The notes: generated by a model from the letters alone, not told the origin. A DNA stretch of 61,334 nt from Nemertoderma westbladi (GCA_032718475.1 JAUCBJ010006171.1:1-61334), one strand, 5' to 3'. Shown: positions 1 through 11,528, counted from the first letter of the stretch. A program made the numbers and translations.

Positions 1-525
1 AATCTAATAATAAAATATATAATAAATTGTATAATTTTCTTAATAGTTACATTTTAAACTGTTCTAGCTCATATCAAATGGGTCTAAGAAGATAAGGGCA
101 TCGATGAACACAGAATGTAAATTCTGTGATTGGATTTCAACCTCCTATTGCAAGTTTTCAATGAATTCATTGACAACGACAACTCAATATGTGAATTCAG
201 ATATTAATTGAATATAATAATAAATCATAGCAATTTCGCCCTATTCAGCTCCCATATTTGTCTCTCATCATTAGTTTTTCGTTAGTTTTTCATTAGTTTA
301 GTTTTTCGCAGTTACACGCACGCTAATATCGTGAGTTTACTTAATACCCCATAACCATAAAATTAAAGATATTCACTAATAATATCGTTATCATTAAACA
401 TTGGGCAGTTCAGTGTTGTCATTCACTCATAATGATCTTTAATGTAACAACATCACCGAATTTAAACAATTTTCGCTGAACGATAATGAGCGGAGCTGGG
501 GTTGGCGACGGGTTGTGAAAAACAG
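1..525. other. Gene-free AT-rich stretch
   Basis: I see no coding exon, RNA gene or clear repeat here. It lies 3' of the zinc-finger exon on the minus strand and probably includes that gene's 3' untranslated region. Confidence 0.4.
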
Positions 526-1517
526 CTAGTCGAAGGAATCACTGACAAGCATTTCCGTTAGTGACAACTTAATTGGGGTTACACGGTGAACAGACTTAAC
601 GTGGGACCTTAGGGACGTTTTGTGAGTAAATTCTTTGTCACAACCATCACAATGAAACCTGATTTTTTTATGAATTGACTCAATGTGAAATTGCAAACCA
701 GAACTCCTAGTTAAACGATTTCCCACAATCGAAGCACCTGAACCTTTAATACTTTTATGAATAGATTTAACGTGAGTATTTAAGTTGCCTTTGTTTATAA
801 AAATCTTATCACAATCATAGCAATTGAACTTCTTAACACTTCTGTGAATAGAGTTGATGTGTAACTTTAAGCTGTTTTGCAGGGCAAACAATTTACCACA
901 AAAAATACACTTATACCTAAAACCTTCATGAACAGAATCGATGTGTCTAGTTAGGGAACTCTTATTGCTCAAGACATTTTCACAAGCAGTACATTGTAGC
1001 TTCTTTTGTTCTTTATGAACAGAAGCATTGTGACTATTTAAGCTGCTTTGTTGTGTAAATAGTTTATCACAAACAACGCAAATATACTTGATGTGGCTAT
1101 GAGCTGATTCTATGTGATACTGTACCCCACTCTTGGAAGCAAACGTTTTTCCGCAATCGAAGCAATTGAACTTCCTAATCCTCATATGAACAGAGTTGAC
1201 ATGTCTAATTCTGTTAGAGTTGTTGTGAAATACTTTTCCGCAATCAATGCACTTAAACATTATTCGGTATTCAGAAGATTTCCCCAATACCTCACCAGTA
1301 ATATCTGCTTCAGCAGACAGTGACAAACAAAGACTTTGGCACGGGGAATGAGTAGAACAAACCTTGTCTGTTACAGGACAAATATTATCAGATGATCCCC
1401 AAGTAAAATAAGATCCGAAATATATATATGTTATATAATTCTTATCATTAATATTTGAACTGGTACAATTTGGATAGTCAGTAATGTCAATTTCCCGTTC
1501 TTCGACCGCAAATGAAA
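526..1517 (-). CDS. Last coding exon of a C2H2 zinc-finger protein
   Basis: This exon encodes about 330 residues with a tandem C2H2 zinc-finger array of the DNA-binding type. Seven fingers keep the pattern C-x2-C...H-x4-H (for example FKCIDCGKVF with a final HVNSVH). A further unit between the sixth and the last intact finger has lost its cysteine pair but keeps the two histidines (LQFHIESIH). The linkers are not the TGEKP type, so the family is not KRAB-like. The open frame begins right after an in-frame TAA and has no ATG before the first finger. I therefore place the start at a good acceptor, a pyrimidine-rich tract ending CTTCTGCAG just before 1517, and read it as the last exon of a spliced gene. 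The TAG stop is at 526-528. The acidic region before the fingers resembles nothing I can name. If the KSR kinase exons lie to the left, this exon is nested in a KSR intron. Confidence 0.7.
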
Positions 1518-3915
1518 CTGCAGAAGAAATATTCTCACAAATAGGGGGACGATAGCCCCTGTTTTCTCCACTTTTACACAATTATCTTTCTATACCTTCA
1601 TGGAATAATACCGGTCATAGCTCGTGTCTTCTTTCAATATAATTTCCGGAGTTCAGATTTCTGCATATTATAATTTGTAACAACTTCACAATAGAATACA
1701 ATAAAATAGTAATAATAATGAGTAATAATATCATGAATCAACTAAAATATTATATGACAATAATGTTCGAAATCATGAGTAATGTTCTTTAATGAGAAAT
1801 ATTATTTGAATTTGAATACTATTTTTATCACTAATTTCAATTGGCCGAACCCGAAATATAACAATTCTGTCCGGGTGGTTGAGCTATGACGATGACGAAT
1901 TGGCATATTTTTAGTAAGAGCTAAAATGCCATCGAGAGTATACTCAATCAATACCGTCCGACCGTGAGACGTGGGAAGAATATATGAATTTCGGTTAACT
2001 GAAATTAGTGAAAAGGAGTATTATCAAAAGCAAAGTTCAGAAGTTAATTGAGCTAATCATCCTACTGGTACATGGCAGGGCAGGGGGCCCTATTAGCGGC
2101 GCCAAGTGCAAATAATCCTGCGCCAGTTTGGTGCAAAGCTACGCCACCAACTGACCAATTAAAAAATCTCTATCAGGCAGTCTATCATTGACGATGCTAC
2201 GCTGGCTACCCCGGCGCTGCACACACACACATAACACACTATCTGCGCCAGCCCTTTCAGGAGCACCTTACCCGGCGTAGCACATTTCTGCGCCAGCTCC
2301 CGGCGCAAGTTGGAATGCTGCGCCGAACGTGTTCGGCGTATAATATGTAAAACTTTGCAATAGGGGCAGGTGATAGGGCTAGCCACGTACCGTACATCCT
2401 GCTATCCCTACCAAAATGTAAGATGGACCGGTACCGGGTTTATTATGATGGCACTACATACTACGGTTATGTCAGCTACTGGTCTGCCGGTATGTACCGG
2501 TACTGTAGTATGTCTGTAAGTTGAACCACCTGCACTGTCAGACTGTGTACGTACAATCAGTAGCGGTATCGATGGACAATACAGCAATAGTAGCTTTTAA
2601 CGGAGTAATGGAATATGCGCAGTATTCACGCCCACGCAGCCACGCGTACTGAAACCCGAATTGGATTGCAGATTAGGATAAATCCAAATATATAATAAAG
2701 ATGAAAATAATGAAGCTTTTGTAATACATTTTTAGTGTCTTTTAATATTATTCTTTAATTTTTATTGATTTTCCATCTTTCATTTTATTATATTCGTCTC
2801 TGCAAATTCTAGGTCATTTTTTTCATGTCTAGCAACTGTAAATAAATTTATGATTTGTTTTAATTTCTACAAACTGTAAATAATTTCCTTTTTTTCTTTC
2901 TTTCACGATTCTCTAAATATTTTATTTTTTTCCTTTCTTTTCTTTATTAATAAAGTTCCATACTAATTTATATGCATGTATGTACTTCATGCTGTACTGC
3001 CATTGTACTTTACTGATTGATTCACCTAACCGGAATAACGGCTTGCTTATACGGTATGATGAGGTGTATGCAGAAATAAAAACAAATAAAATAAAATTAT
3101 TTAGTGTATCCATACAGAGAGAGAGAGAAATAGTAAAATTATTCAAGAGTTTCAGAAATAAAAAGAAATAAAACTAATTAGAGTTTGCTGGAATGAAAAA
3201 CAAGTTTTTTCATTAATGTTTTGAAATGTGTGCTAAAATGTTCGATTATTTCAATCGCATTTTTAAAAATATTATATTACTAGTGAGACATAATATTACA
3301 AGTAGGGATATTACTAGTGTAATATCGACAGAGGGACTTGTTCTAGTCCTTGTAGAAAATATTGAAAAATGAAATGGAAAATAAAAAAACAGACTAAAAA
3401 GTCGGAGGTCAAAATATGCGATATCTCGGTGATTGCTAAAATTTTTCCCTAATTAATTTTAGTGTAGAAAAAACTTAGAAACATCGAGCGCTTGCTTTCC
3501 ACGTCTCGTCTTTGGGACGATGGCCGTAGTTAAGATATTACCTCTGTATCCAGGTATTAATTTGCGTGGTAAGTTGGTAGTAATAGGGGGGAAATTCAAA
3601 TTACGACAGCATTATTTTGTACTCGCAATAACGTTGTGCGTTCCTGGGTTAGGTCCTGACGAATTGCTGCATTACCAGATTACGTGCTCTTACTGCAGTA
3701 CTGCAGTAGGCCTACTGTCTGAGCTACTGTCTATTTCAGTGAGACATCATCAATTTTAATTCAGTAATTAATACTGTAATATATAATAGCATAGGCCTAA
3801 TCAATGCTCAGTAGATCAGTATATCCAATCCTAATAAACTCCTTGAATATCTAACTTGTTGTTTTAATATTTTAATAGGCCGGTAGGGTAGGCCTACAAA
3901 GAGACAAAAGGGAAA
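1518..3915. other. Gene-free region with GC-rich patch
   Basis: No coding exon is recognisable. Between about 2080 and 2345 there is an island rich in GCGCC/GGCGC words with a short perfect hairpin (GCCGAACGTGTTCGGC) near 2325-2340 and a short AC run near 2220. From 2420 to 2540 the sequence is dominated by GTAC and ACCGGT words. The part just upstream of POLD2 (3480-3915) should contain its promoter, but I see no clear TATA box. TAGGCCTAC palindromes occur near 3880. Confidence 0.4.
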
Positions 3916-5400
3916 ATGGTAAATATAATAACTGATGAGCCGGAGCCGCCCACAGTCACTGAACCTACCGGTATCTCTCGCGCCGAATGCGAATATACCA
4001 ACGAATCGCAACGATTCCTACTGGAGCAACCGCGAGTGTTCCATCGCCAGTACGCGCCATTCTACTCATATCGTATAGCCGAGTTGCGACCGCGACTAGA
4101 ACGCGGCGCGGCGGACAGATGGGGCGCCGATGTCGCGCGAGTCGGTCTGTCCGAGATGGTCGTCGGACAGCGGTGCTACCTGGTGGGAACGCTGTACAAA
4201 CACATGGAGCTGAAACCCTCGATCCTACGGGAGGTCAGCGAGGAGCACAACCTGATGCCGCTACCGGAGCGGGATCGATTCGCTTCCGACGCCGATCAAC
4301 TCATCATCGAGGATGAAGTCCAACGAGCGGTCCTCTCGGGGCTTCCCGTGGGTGAGTTCGTGACCGGTGTCGTCATGGCAGTGCTTGGGTACGAGGACAG
4401 TCACGGACATTTCCAGGTCGAAGATGTCTGCTACCCATCCCTTCCGGAACAAATCCCGTTACGACGCCTATCTGAAACGAACTATTACGTGCTCGTAGCC
4501 TCGGGATTGGGCCTAGGGGACCCTAAAGAGAACTTGTTAGCCGTTCAACTTCTTATAGACTACGTGTCTGGGGTGTTGGGGCAGGTGGATCAATGTAAGA
4601 ACATTGTTCGAGTGATCCTTGCGGGTAACTGCCTGAGTCCAGCCACACTGGATCGTGATTACATGCACAAGGCCAAGTACTTAACAAGGAAACGGGCCGC
4701 GTTAAGCGTGGAAGCTACACGCACGCTAGACGGATTGTTGGAACAGCTGGTATCGTGCTGCCCCGTCGATATAATGCCGGGGGAATTCGATGCGGCAAAC
4801 CATCTGTTGCCGCAGCAACCGCTGCACAGCTGCATGTTCCCGCGATCAGCCATGTATAAAACATTCAACAACGTGACGAATCCCTACGCCTGTGAGGTGA
4901 ACGGCGTACAGATACTGGCCACGTCGGGACAGAATATTCTCGATGTATACAAGTTTAGTAAACTCGATGACTGGTTGCAGATAATGGAGTTGACGCTTCG
5001 ATGGGGCCACTTGGCACCCACGGCACCGGACACGCTGGGGGCGTACCCCTACGTGAAGGAGGACCCCTTCATACTGCGGGAGACGCCGCATCTGTACCTG
5101 GTCGGGGGGTCGCCCGGCTTCCAGACCTCGGTTGTGGAAGGCCCGTCCAGCCGGCGGGTCCGTATGGTCGCGGTTCCTAAGTTCAGCTCCAGTGGGGTCT
5201 GCGTTCTAGTTAATCTCAACACGTTGGAGTGCGAGCCAATGCAGTTCGCGGCCTCCAGTTTCCAAGGGGAAGTCGATGATGTTGCTTTGGATATCGAAAA
5301 TAGTTTGATGGATGCGACAGGCGCCATAGGTGGATCGCCGGATAAAAAGGACGGGAGAGTTTGCGATAATACGCCCGATCTAATTGGTGATTCCGTTTAA
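3916..5400 (+). CDS. POLD2: DNA polymerase delta regulatory subunit 2 (p50), single exon
   Basis: This gene encodes the B-subunit of replicative DNA polymerase delta, which bridges the catalytic subunit and the other small subunits at the nuclear replication fork. The 494-residue product fits the family (human about 470). The N-terminal part is the OB-fold region. The C-terminal half is the calcineurin-like phosphoesterase fold that is catalytically dead in eukaryotic B-subunits. Diagnostic blocks are LVASGLGLGDP, RVILAGNCLS, VDIMPGEFDAANHLLPQQPL, the LHSCMFPRS block, VTNPYACEVNGVQ, TSGQNILDVYKFS, TAPDTLGAYPY and VPKFSSSGVCVLVNL. The ATG has a good context (GGAAAATGG), and the frame is uninterrupted to the TAA. 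Codons are GC-rich compared with the flanks. The gene has no introns, unlike vertebrate POLD2. An AATAAA lies near 5611. No poly-A tail or flanking duplication shows that it is a recent retrocopy. Confidence 0.96.
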   Translation: MVNIITDEPEPPTVTEPTGISRAECEYTNESQRFLLEQPRVFHRQYAPFYSYRIAELRPRLERGAADRWGADVARVGLSEMVVGQRCYLVGTLYKHMELKPSILREVSEEHNLMPLPERDRFASDADQLIIEDEVQRAVLSGLPVGEFVTGVVMAVLGYEDSHGHFQVEDVCYPSLPEQIPLRRLSETNYYVLVASGLGLGDPKENLLAVQLLIDYVSGVLGQVDQCKNIVRVILAGNCLSPATLDRDYMHKAKYLTRKRAALSVEATRTLDGLLEQLVSCCPVDIMPGEFDAANHLLPQQPLHSCMFPRSAMYKTFNNVTNPYACEVNGVQILATSGQNILDVYKFSKLDDWLQIMELTLRWGHLAPTAPDTLGAYPYVKEDPFILRETPHLYLVGGSPGFQTSVVEGPSSRRVRMVAVPKFSSSGVCVLVNLNTLECEPMQFAASSFQGEVDDVALDIENSLMDATGAIGGSPDKKDGRVCDNTPDLIGDSV

Positions 5401-6644
5401 TCGACAAATGTGAACTTGATATAGTGTAGAGAAACTTGAGGATAAATATATTAATTAACTAAGTCGGATATATTTAAAAGTGCAATAACTTGTTTGTTTA
5501 TTCTACCGAACTAACTAATACAGTAAAGCTTGTGAATTATTATCATCACTCGTTATTATACTATTAACTCAAAACTCCTGCAACAACGCAACATTTTTAA
5601 AATCTTAGTAAATAAAATATAAATATAAATATTATTATTAAATATTAAAATAAAAATAATAATGTATATTTATATTTTATTGCTATTTCGGATTAAATAT
5701 CAGTGTCATTTTTGTCAAATAGGGAAATTTAGCGAGAGTTTTATAAAATTTCAGGGAATTATTATAATATTATTTTTTAATATCTTGTAATCATGTAATA
5801 TGAGACCAATTATTAGTGCTGATAAGACGTTATATGATCAAATTGTTTATGCTACTTGCTACTGCAGATAGGGGGGAACTGGACGCGATAAAAATTCATC
5901 ACTCTCTGGGGAATGGTTAAAATAACGTGCCGATATATGCCGAATAAGCGTGGATATTAATTCGCCAAGGCGGAATTTGCGTCCAGTCCCCCCCCCCCCC
6001 CCCCCCCCCCCTTTTATGTGCTGCTGAGTCATAGCCATGCATGGAGCCCTGCTGCTGACCATAAAAGAATGTAAGAATAATAAAAGAAAAAGAATGATCA
6101 GGAATGTCTTTGAATTAAACTTTGCGTTGAAACTTGCAGTTTGCACTACTAATTTCAAGAGTAAATAAAGTTTGTTTTTAATACGATTTTTAAGTAATTT
6201 AATCTATGAAAATTAAGAGATAATGAGACAAAGACATGTCTTTTATTCCTTTTAACCGAGTTATAATTGACATTCTAGGAATAAACATGGATTTATTCCA
6301 ATATGGATGCAACTAAACTAATTTCTCTTCAAATACATTGCCATATGGATAATACAATAGCTCGAGTTTTTTTAATCTAAAAATTCGGATGTTCCTTCTT
6401 CATGTATAATTTCTTCCCCACGCTAACGCCGTAACGATATATCAAAATCCATTTTTTTTATTTCCTTGTAATGATAATATTTAAACTTAAAACATCGTAT
6501 ATTGAACCTTATGTCATCCCATCAGACCTAATCTAATAATTATAATAGTTGGCCATGGTTATCCCAAAATATTTTAAATATCACTGTATTAAATATATTT
6601 GTCATAATAAATTATGCAGTTTGTGACAGACATTTTCAACTAAC
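5401..6644. other. POLD2 3' flank and AT-rich gap
   Basis: This holds the likely POLD2 polyadenylation signal (AATAAA near 5611) in very AT-rich DNA and a small inverted-repeat element listed separately (5871-6011). I find no KSR kinase exon here on the minus strand. Confidence 0.4.
5871..6011. mobile_element. MITE-like inverted-repeat element ending in a C-run
   Basis: The left end reads GGGGGGAACTGGACGC. The right end, reverse-complemented, reads GGGGGACTGGACGC and is extended by a run of more than 20 C. About 110 bp lie between the inverted ends. I could not find a convincing target duplication, so the superfamily is unknown. Confidence 0.5.
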
Positions 6645-7004
6645 CCCTCGGTAAACTCAGACATCCCTAAACCTTCATCTCCCTCGGTATCCCCGTCGCA
6701 AACATTGTCGTAATTGGAGGCTGAAGTTGTGGTAACTTCGGCCTGACTGGGAGACGCGGTGGAAAGAGCGGTGGGGTGGGCTGTGGTGGTCCCCGAATAG
6801 GAGGTGATGTACGGGTAGGTCCCTGAGTGGTGTCCGCCCGTGGTGTACGGGTGGGTGTCCGGGAAGGTGAACCGTTGGCTCTCTAGGTACGGGGAGATAG
6901 AGGTGCCAAAGGGAGCGGGGCTGGAGGGTGTAGACGAGGTTGTAGAAGAGGGATTGCTGGAGGAGTCCGCAGTGTGGTGGGAGAAGGAAGGTATACCAGG
7001 TCGT
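6645..7004 (-). CDS. KSR: KSR exon 8: Ser/Thr/Pro-rich region with ERK-docking FxFP
   Basis: The exon follows a strong acceptor (CTCTCCCCCGCAG) and starts in phase 2 relative to exon 7, giving the joined residues RVPTRK-R-RPGIPS. It contains SSSNPSSTTSSTPSSPAPF, a block I recognise as nearly identical in vertebrate KSR1, followed by QRFTFPD, where FTFP fits the FxFP docking site through which KSR binds active ERK. The rest is Ser/Thr/Tyr-rich, then acidic (DGDTEGDEG). I place the donor at GAGGG|GTTAGT (last exon base 6645, phase 2). This is plausible rather than certain. The acidic CA4 continuation and the kinase domain should follow to the left but are not in the window. Confidence 0.87.
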
Positions 7005-7229
7005 CTGCGGGGGAGAGAAATCGCAGTCAGTAAATAAGAGGAAATTAAATGAATTCTTAATCCTAGAAACATATTATTATATAAAAAGAAAATCAACAAT
7101 AAATTTAATAAAATTAAATATTTTTGAGTGCGTTTCAGTCGAGATTTGGTGTGCTACGCACGCCGACGCATTCATTATTTTGTTTTAATTTTATTCCCAA
7201 TCCGCGGTGAAGGATAATTAATCTGAGAA

Positions 7230-7309
7230 TTGTAGAGTAGGATGGTGTAAATAGCAACCATTGGATGGGTTGTAGAGTAGGATGGAGTAGATTGCAACCA
7301 TTGGATGGG
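7230..7309. repeat. 40-bp unit, two tandem copies
   Basis: Two head-to-tail 40-bp copies begin TTGTAGAGTAGGATGG and end CAACCATTGGATGGG, with three differences between them. They lie in the intron between KSR exons 7 and 8. Confidence 0.85.
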
Positions 7310-7656
7310 TTGTATCTAATATTATCGCTAATCAGTTCACGTTCTTTATTAGCACTAAGCGAAACCATAACATCAACAAACCAACGATGAATGGCATTAG
7401 GGGTGCTGCTTTATCATATTACATAATTAGATGTGTAAAAAATCGAATTAACCTTATTTGTATATTAATTAATTATATACTAATTAATTAGAATTACTAT
7501 CTCATCTGAGATAAGATCTCAAGATATTCTGACTGTACAATTGAAAATTTGGATAGCTAACTTTTCGTTACCAACCGTAATTTACTTCTTGCAGCAGAAA
7601 CTTCAAAATGTGAGGAATTTAATGAAGTCCAAGGACCTGTGTTTAGTTAAACGAAC

Positions 7657-7944
7657 CTTTTCCGGGTGGGAACTCGACCCCAGGAGTGTGTGAGACCGAC
7701 TTTTATATTGAAGCCTGGTTCTGACATTGTATGGCCTACGGTGCGTCCGCTCGCACTACTGGTGCTGTTGTTCCGTTGGTGGGCCACCCTCGCGCCAGCG
7801 GTCCCACTCGTACTGTCGTGACGGTCGGGTTTAGGCGATGGCGGTAACGCCATACCTATTGACTCCGCGAATGTCCGTTCGTACTCTTCGGGAAGACAGC
7901 AGGATGGAGGTGAGATCGAAGTACACTTCTCGTGACACTTGTAC
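7657..7944 (-). CDS. KSR: KSR exon 7: second half of C1 zinc finger and linker
   Basis: The acceptor is TATACCCATTCAG|G. The first base completes a lysine codon begun in exon 6, and the frame then reads YKCHEKCTSISPPSCC, the C-terminal half of the atypical C1 zinc finger with its last Cys/His ligands. The following residues (GMALPPSPKPDRHDS, HQRNNSTSSASGRTVGH, TMSEPGF) form a Ser/Pro-rich linker. HTMSEPG lies where vertebrate KSR1 carries the RTESVP 14-3-3 site, but equivalence is only inferred. The donor is CGGAAAAG|GTTCGT (last base 7657), phase 2, joining exon 8 exactly. The intron upstream of this exon is 24.6 kb long and holds APC5, a GST, TYW5 and other genes. Confidence 0.9.
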
Positions 7945-8173
7945 CTGAATGGGTATAATTAATTATAATTGAATGATGCTTTAACAATGATTATATTGAA
8001 TCATCCGTTGAAAAAATTATATCTGAAATTTCTTCACTAAGAAAGTACAACGGTGTATTAATGGTATAACAGGGGTGGAGATATGTTTTTGCGCACGGGG
8101 GCGAGGCTTATTGTGTGCGAAAGATTACAAAGTGAGTTTTTATTCGTTCAGCTTGATAAGTTCAATAGGAATC

Positions 8174-8263
8174 GTGTGCCTAATGTTGACAAGCCGGTAC
8201 AGCATTCTTAAAAATGCAGCTGCAATGCAGCATGCCGATCCTAGTAGTAGTAGTGTGCTTAAT
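8174..8263 (+). mobile_element. 68-bp 3' tail of an RTE-like LINE with target duplication
   Basis: The insert (about 8185-8252) is the extreme 3' end of the LINE seen at 31.5 kb and, inverted, at 12.6 kb: GACAAGCCGGTACAGCATTC, then GCAGCTGCAATGCAGCATGC, ending in a TAG trinucleotide tail. It is flanked by an 11-bp direct repeat with one mismatch, GTGTGCCTAAT (8174-8184) and GTGTGCTTAAT (8253-8263). This is the signature of a severely 5'-truncated target-primed insertion. Confidence 0.85.
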
Positions 8264-9323
8264 AATGACCACCATAGATATTACAACGACGGCGTTCATT
8301 GTGTTGCGTTTACTTTATTTCATTGTGTTGCGTTTACTTTATTTAATTGAGTTACATGTTTAATGATATTTATAATACAGAGTAAAATAAATGTGATACG
8401 ATTAAACGGGATTCTGGGATCGGAAATTGCTAAGGTTTGGGAATACTTTAGAATTTGAATTTAATTCAAACTTATCCGTTGTTGGATAAATTAAATGGCT
8501 CATACTTAAATATTACATTTACATCTTTCCTGTCAAATTATTATCATAATTACATCATTATATTTATTGAATGTAAATCAAAAAATTTCAGTTGTAGTTG
8601 TAGTGCCATTACTCAACAAATAACAACGTCACTTCACTTTTTCATTTAAATTTCGGGATCCTGATCTTAGAAATTTAGCTTCAACCTGAACACATTAGTA
8701 AACGTTTCTGGGGTCCGGTCCCCCTTAGTTACAACATTATTATTTTTCGTGGAAACTCTTAAAACCATTCCATTAAGATTATGGACTGGACACAAATCCC
8801 ATTTTATCTGTTTGTTTGTCATGCAGCAGTGCCCATAAATAATTGTTTAGATGGGCATTATCTGTATGTAACCTGTCTTGTCTAATAATGAAGGCGGTGG
8901 GTGAAGTTAACAATTATTGGCTGTCTAATACTGACTAAGAGCTGAACATTGAAAATAATTTCAGTTTTATTTTAATTTCAGTTTCAATGTTCAGCACTAT
9001 TCCACTGTACAGACCTACGTTTGTATAATTAAAAGTTAATTCTTATTACTTTTTCATTTTTTTTCTTATTCTTATTTCCTTCAAAATATAAAATAAAATT
9101 AATACACAATAGCCTACAAAATTGATTGCTGCGTTGATTGGTGTCAGCTTCCGCTATAGCATAGTTAGTGTAGTTTTAGCTCACCCCAGCTGATGTTGTA
9201 CTTTAAATCAAAATAGGATTGAATAAGGTTCGTTAATAAAAATCTTAGATCAATTTATTATATTTTAAATAATACATTGCACAGTATAATGTTATTCTTT
9301 CTCCATACAACACACACTCATGT
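8264..9323. other. Gene-free intronic stretch
   Basis: I see no exon. A 24-bp direct duplication (CATTGTGTTGCGTTTACTTT and four further bases, twice) lies at about 8297-8344. Near 9254-9259 there is a TTTATT that reads AATAAA on the minus strand, the probable polyadenylation signal of APC5. Confidence 0.4.
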
Positions 9324-11528
9324 TTAAAACCCTAAAGGAGAAACGTAGTCATTGAGATAAGACATTTGATTAAATGTTTTAGAATACAAGTTTCGCTTAT
9401 CGCTATCACCAACAGCATTGAAAAGATGCGCCAAACGATAGAACACGTCCCTCAGACGGGATGTGCAATCCATATCCTTTAGCTTTGTAACAACCGACTC
9501 CAACAATTCTATAGCCGCCACTGGCTCGCTAACTAACTCCGATTCTATAAGATAACCGCAACATCGTTGGTAAGCAGAGCCCTGACTATAAACCACGCAC
9601 AATGATTGGCTAACCCATGAGTGGCACGAGTCTGGAAGCTCTCCTCCCAACCATATACCCAACAATTTGGCTAATCGTAACGTGGCCAATGCGGCTAACA
9701 ACTGGAATCCGTGTTTTTTTGAGATAGATTCGGATTTTACTAGAAGCGACATGGAGTGTGTGAGATTCCCAGTGACGGCGTGCAAGTCAGCCAGCTCGAT
9801 GAGTGCCGCCGGAACAACTTCCGGTTGACTCGTGTACCCCTCGTGCTCCTCTAGAATCCCAAGTAGCAGCCTTTGAGCTTCCTCATAGCGTCCAGCTATC
9901 ATACATTGGCGAGCTCGAACTACTGGATCGCCTGCGGTTCTGGATCCACCACTACCCCGCAGCGTCTCACTAGCCGCATCCAGTTGGTTCTCCGTGTCGA
10001 CCCACAGACCGGCGTGCGCTGTCCTGGACGGGAAACGGGACCTCGCTTCGTTCAGCACCTCCTGCGACCCCAGACGGTTCCCCCTGTCTGCCAGCTGCTT
10101 CGCGACGCTGCACAACGCCACGCACAACGGCTCCACGTCCAACTCCCGCTCGGGTTGAGAGTAGCACGCGGCTCGTAACAACACGCACTGCATAGCGAGC
10201 GATGCGAGTCTGCGTCTACCGTAGAGCGACCACAACACACCCTGATGGCACCGACTAGTGAGCGACAGGGCCTCACTCTCGCCGTTGGTGTCGACCTCAG
10301 TAACAGCGAGACTGTCAGCCTCATCGACGATCTGAAAGACGTTGAAGGGTTCTGCGTCCGCAGAAGAGAGCCGTTGCTGTGCGTATAGATGCGCCGCGGC
10401 GGTAGATAAATCGATCTGACACAGGGATTTGCTGTGTTTCAGCGAGTGTCTCAACAGAGAAGAGCTATCCTTATTGAGGGCTTGGTCTATCCGACACAGA
10501 AGGTATATAGCGTAGTGGAGAGAGGATGAATCACTGGCGGAATAGGCGAGGTTGAGTGCCTCGAGCGTAGCAGCGCGTGCCTCGCTCCACTCGCCGCGTC
10601 GCACGTGCATCGCAGCTACGTTGAGGACACCGCAGCGGAAGGTCCGTTGAGAGTCCAACTCATTGGCAACGGATTCCGATGGCGGTTTAAGATCGAAGTA
10701 ATGGTGGAGGTGGCGCAGAGCTCCGGTCAGATCGAATTGCCGCAGACTGTTTATGTAGGCAAGGTAGTGGGGTTGACAGGTGGTGGAGGCCGCCACCAGT
10801 GAGTCTATGCGGGACTCTAGTTGGCCCGGAGTCGAGGATAGGCGCTCGCAATCCGATATGAGTCGGATCTCCGTGGATATGAACTGTTCCGCGTGTTTCT
10901 TCGTAAAGGCTGGGGTTTTATCGGCGTTGGGGAAATCTACATCACTTGCAGCCGAAGGAGAAAGTCGTAACGACTGACTGAACTCATCCGTTACCATAGA
11001 AACCGACACGTTATCCCTGTAAGATACGTCTTCGTCATCAGAGTATGCGATGGTAAGTTGCAACAGAGAAATAACTTGATTGAAGGAAAGTTGAGAGAAA
11101 TCGAGAAAAAGTCTTCGTAAAAATATACCGATTACAGATGTAGGTAGAACATCTGTCTCTGTGTCAGTCGGAGCATCAGAGTTGAAAGTATCCTCCAAAC
11201 TCTTCCCCAGATCGTACATGGTCTCCAGACCGCTACATTGCAATTTGGCTCTGAACACGTTAATGCCGGTTGTAATATCGGAATCGGCAATGGTGATGTC
11301 GGAACATTTATCGCAGAGGCGACGGAAGCTAGTGTCCGAACTGTTAAGCAAGTCGAGTAGCAGAGGCCACAGACGTCGTTTTTGTAGGAGAGTGAGTGCC
11401 GACTGTTTGCGGTGGGGCAGGATGGAGTTGATAATGGAGGCAACGTAGAGTTTGTATGGGGTCACGAGTTCCCTGGACTTTGGATTGGAGTTAGGAATGA
11501 TGGGACGGAAGGTGGTTGGGAATGACAT
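9324..11528 (-). CDS. ANAPC5: Anaphase-promoting complex subunit 5, single exon
   Basis: APC5 is a scaffold subunit of the APC/C ubiquitin ligase, which targets cyclins and securin for destruction in mitosis. From the preferred start the product is 734 residues (human about 755). Recognisable family features are the N-terminal TPYKLYVASIIN / LLQKRRLWPLL region, VIGIFLRRLFLDFSQLSF, the FINSLRQ-type block HYLAYINSLRQFDLTGALRH, and a helical, TPR-like C-terminal half (ARQCMIAGRYEEAQRLLLG, LIELADLHAVTGNLTHSM). I chose the ATG at 11526-11528 (MSFPTTFRPI, context GAAGCCATGT). The frame stays open 22 codons further upstream, but those residues do not look like APC5. There are no introns, whereas vertebrate ANAPC5 has many. 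The gene is on the same strand as KSR, inside its 24.6-kb intron. Confidence 0.92.
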   Translation of the reverse strand: MSFPTTFRPIIPNSNPKSRELVTPYKLYVASIINSILPHRKQSALTLLQKRRLWPLLLDLLNSSDTSFRRLCDKCSDITIADSDITTGINVFRAKLQCSGLETMYDLGKSLEDTFNSDAPTDTETDVLPTSVIGIFLRRLFLDFSQLSFNQVISLLQLTIAYSDDEDVSYRDNVSVSMVTDEFSQSLRLSPSAASDVDFPNADKTPAFTKKHAEQFISTEIRLISDCERLSSTPGQLESRIDSLVAASTTCQPHYLAYINSLRQFDLTGALRHLHHYFDLKPPSESVANELDSQRTFRCGVLNVAAMHVRRGEWSEARAATLEALNLAYSASDSSSLHYAIYLLCRIDQALNKDSSSLLRHSLKHSKSLCQIDLSTAAAHLYAQQRLSSADAEPFNVFQIVDEADSLAVTEVDTNGESEALSLTSRCHQGVLWSLYGRRRLASLAMQCVLLRAACYSQPERELDVEPLCVALCSVAKQLADRGNRLGSQEVLNEARSRFPSRTAHAGLWVDTENQLDAASETLRGSGGSRTAGDPVVRARQCMIAGRYEEAQRLLLGILEEHEGYTSQPEVVPAALIELADLHAVTGNLTHSMSLLVKSESISKKHGFQLLAALATLRLAKLLGIWLGGELPDSCHSWVSQSLCVVYSQGSAYQRCCGYLIESELVSEPVAAIELLESVVTKLKDMDCTSRLRDVFYRLAHLFNAVGDSDKRNLYSKTFNQMSYLNDYVSPLGF

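Noticed and set aside
5859-6158. Minus-strand 99-codon open frame with a hydrophobic start
   Set aside because: It spans the C-run of the MITE (giving poly-Gly) and matches nothing, so it is a chance frame.
1-6644. KSR kinase-domain exons left of exon 8
   Set aside because: No frame shows a glycine loop, HxD/HKD or DFG-like block on the minus strand. They are presumably outside the window.
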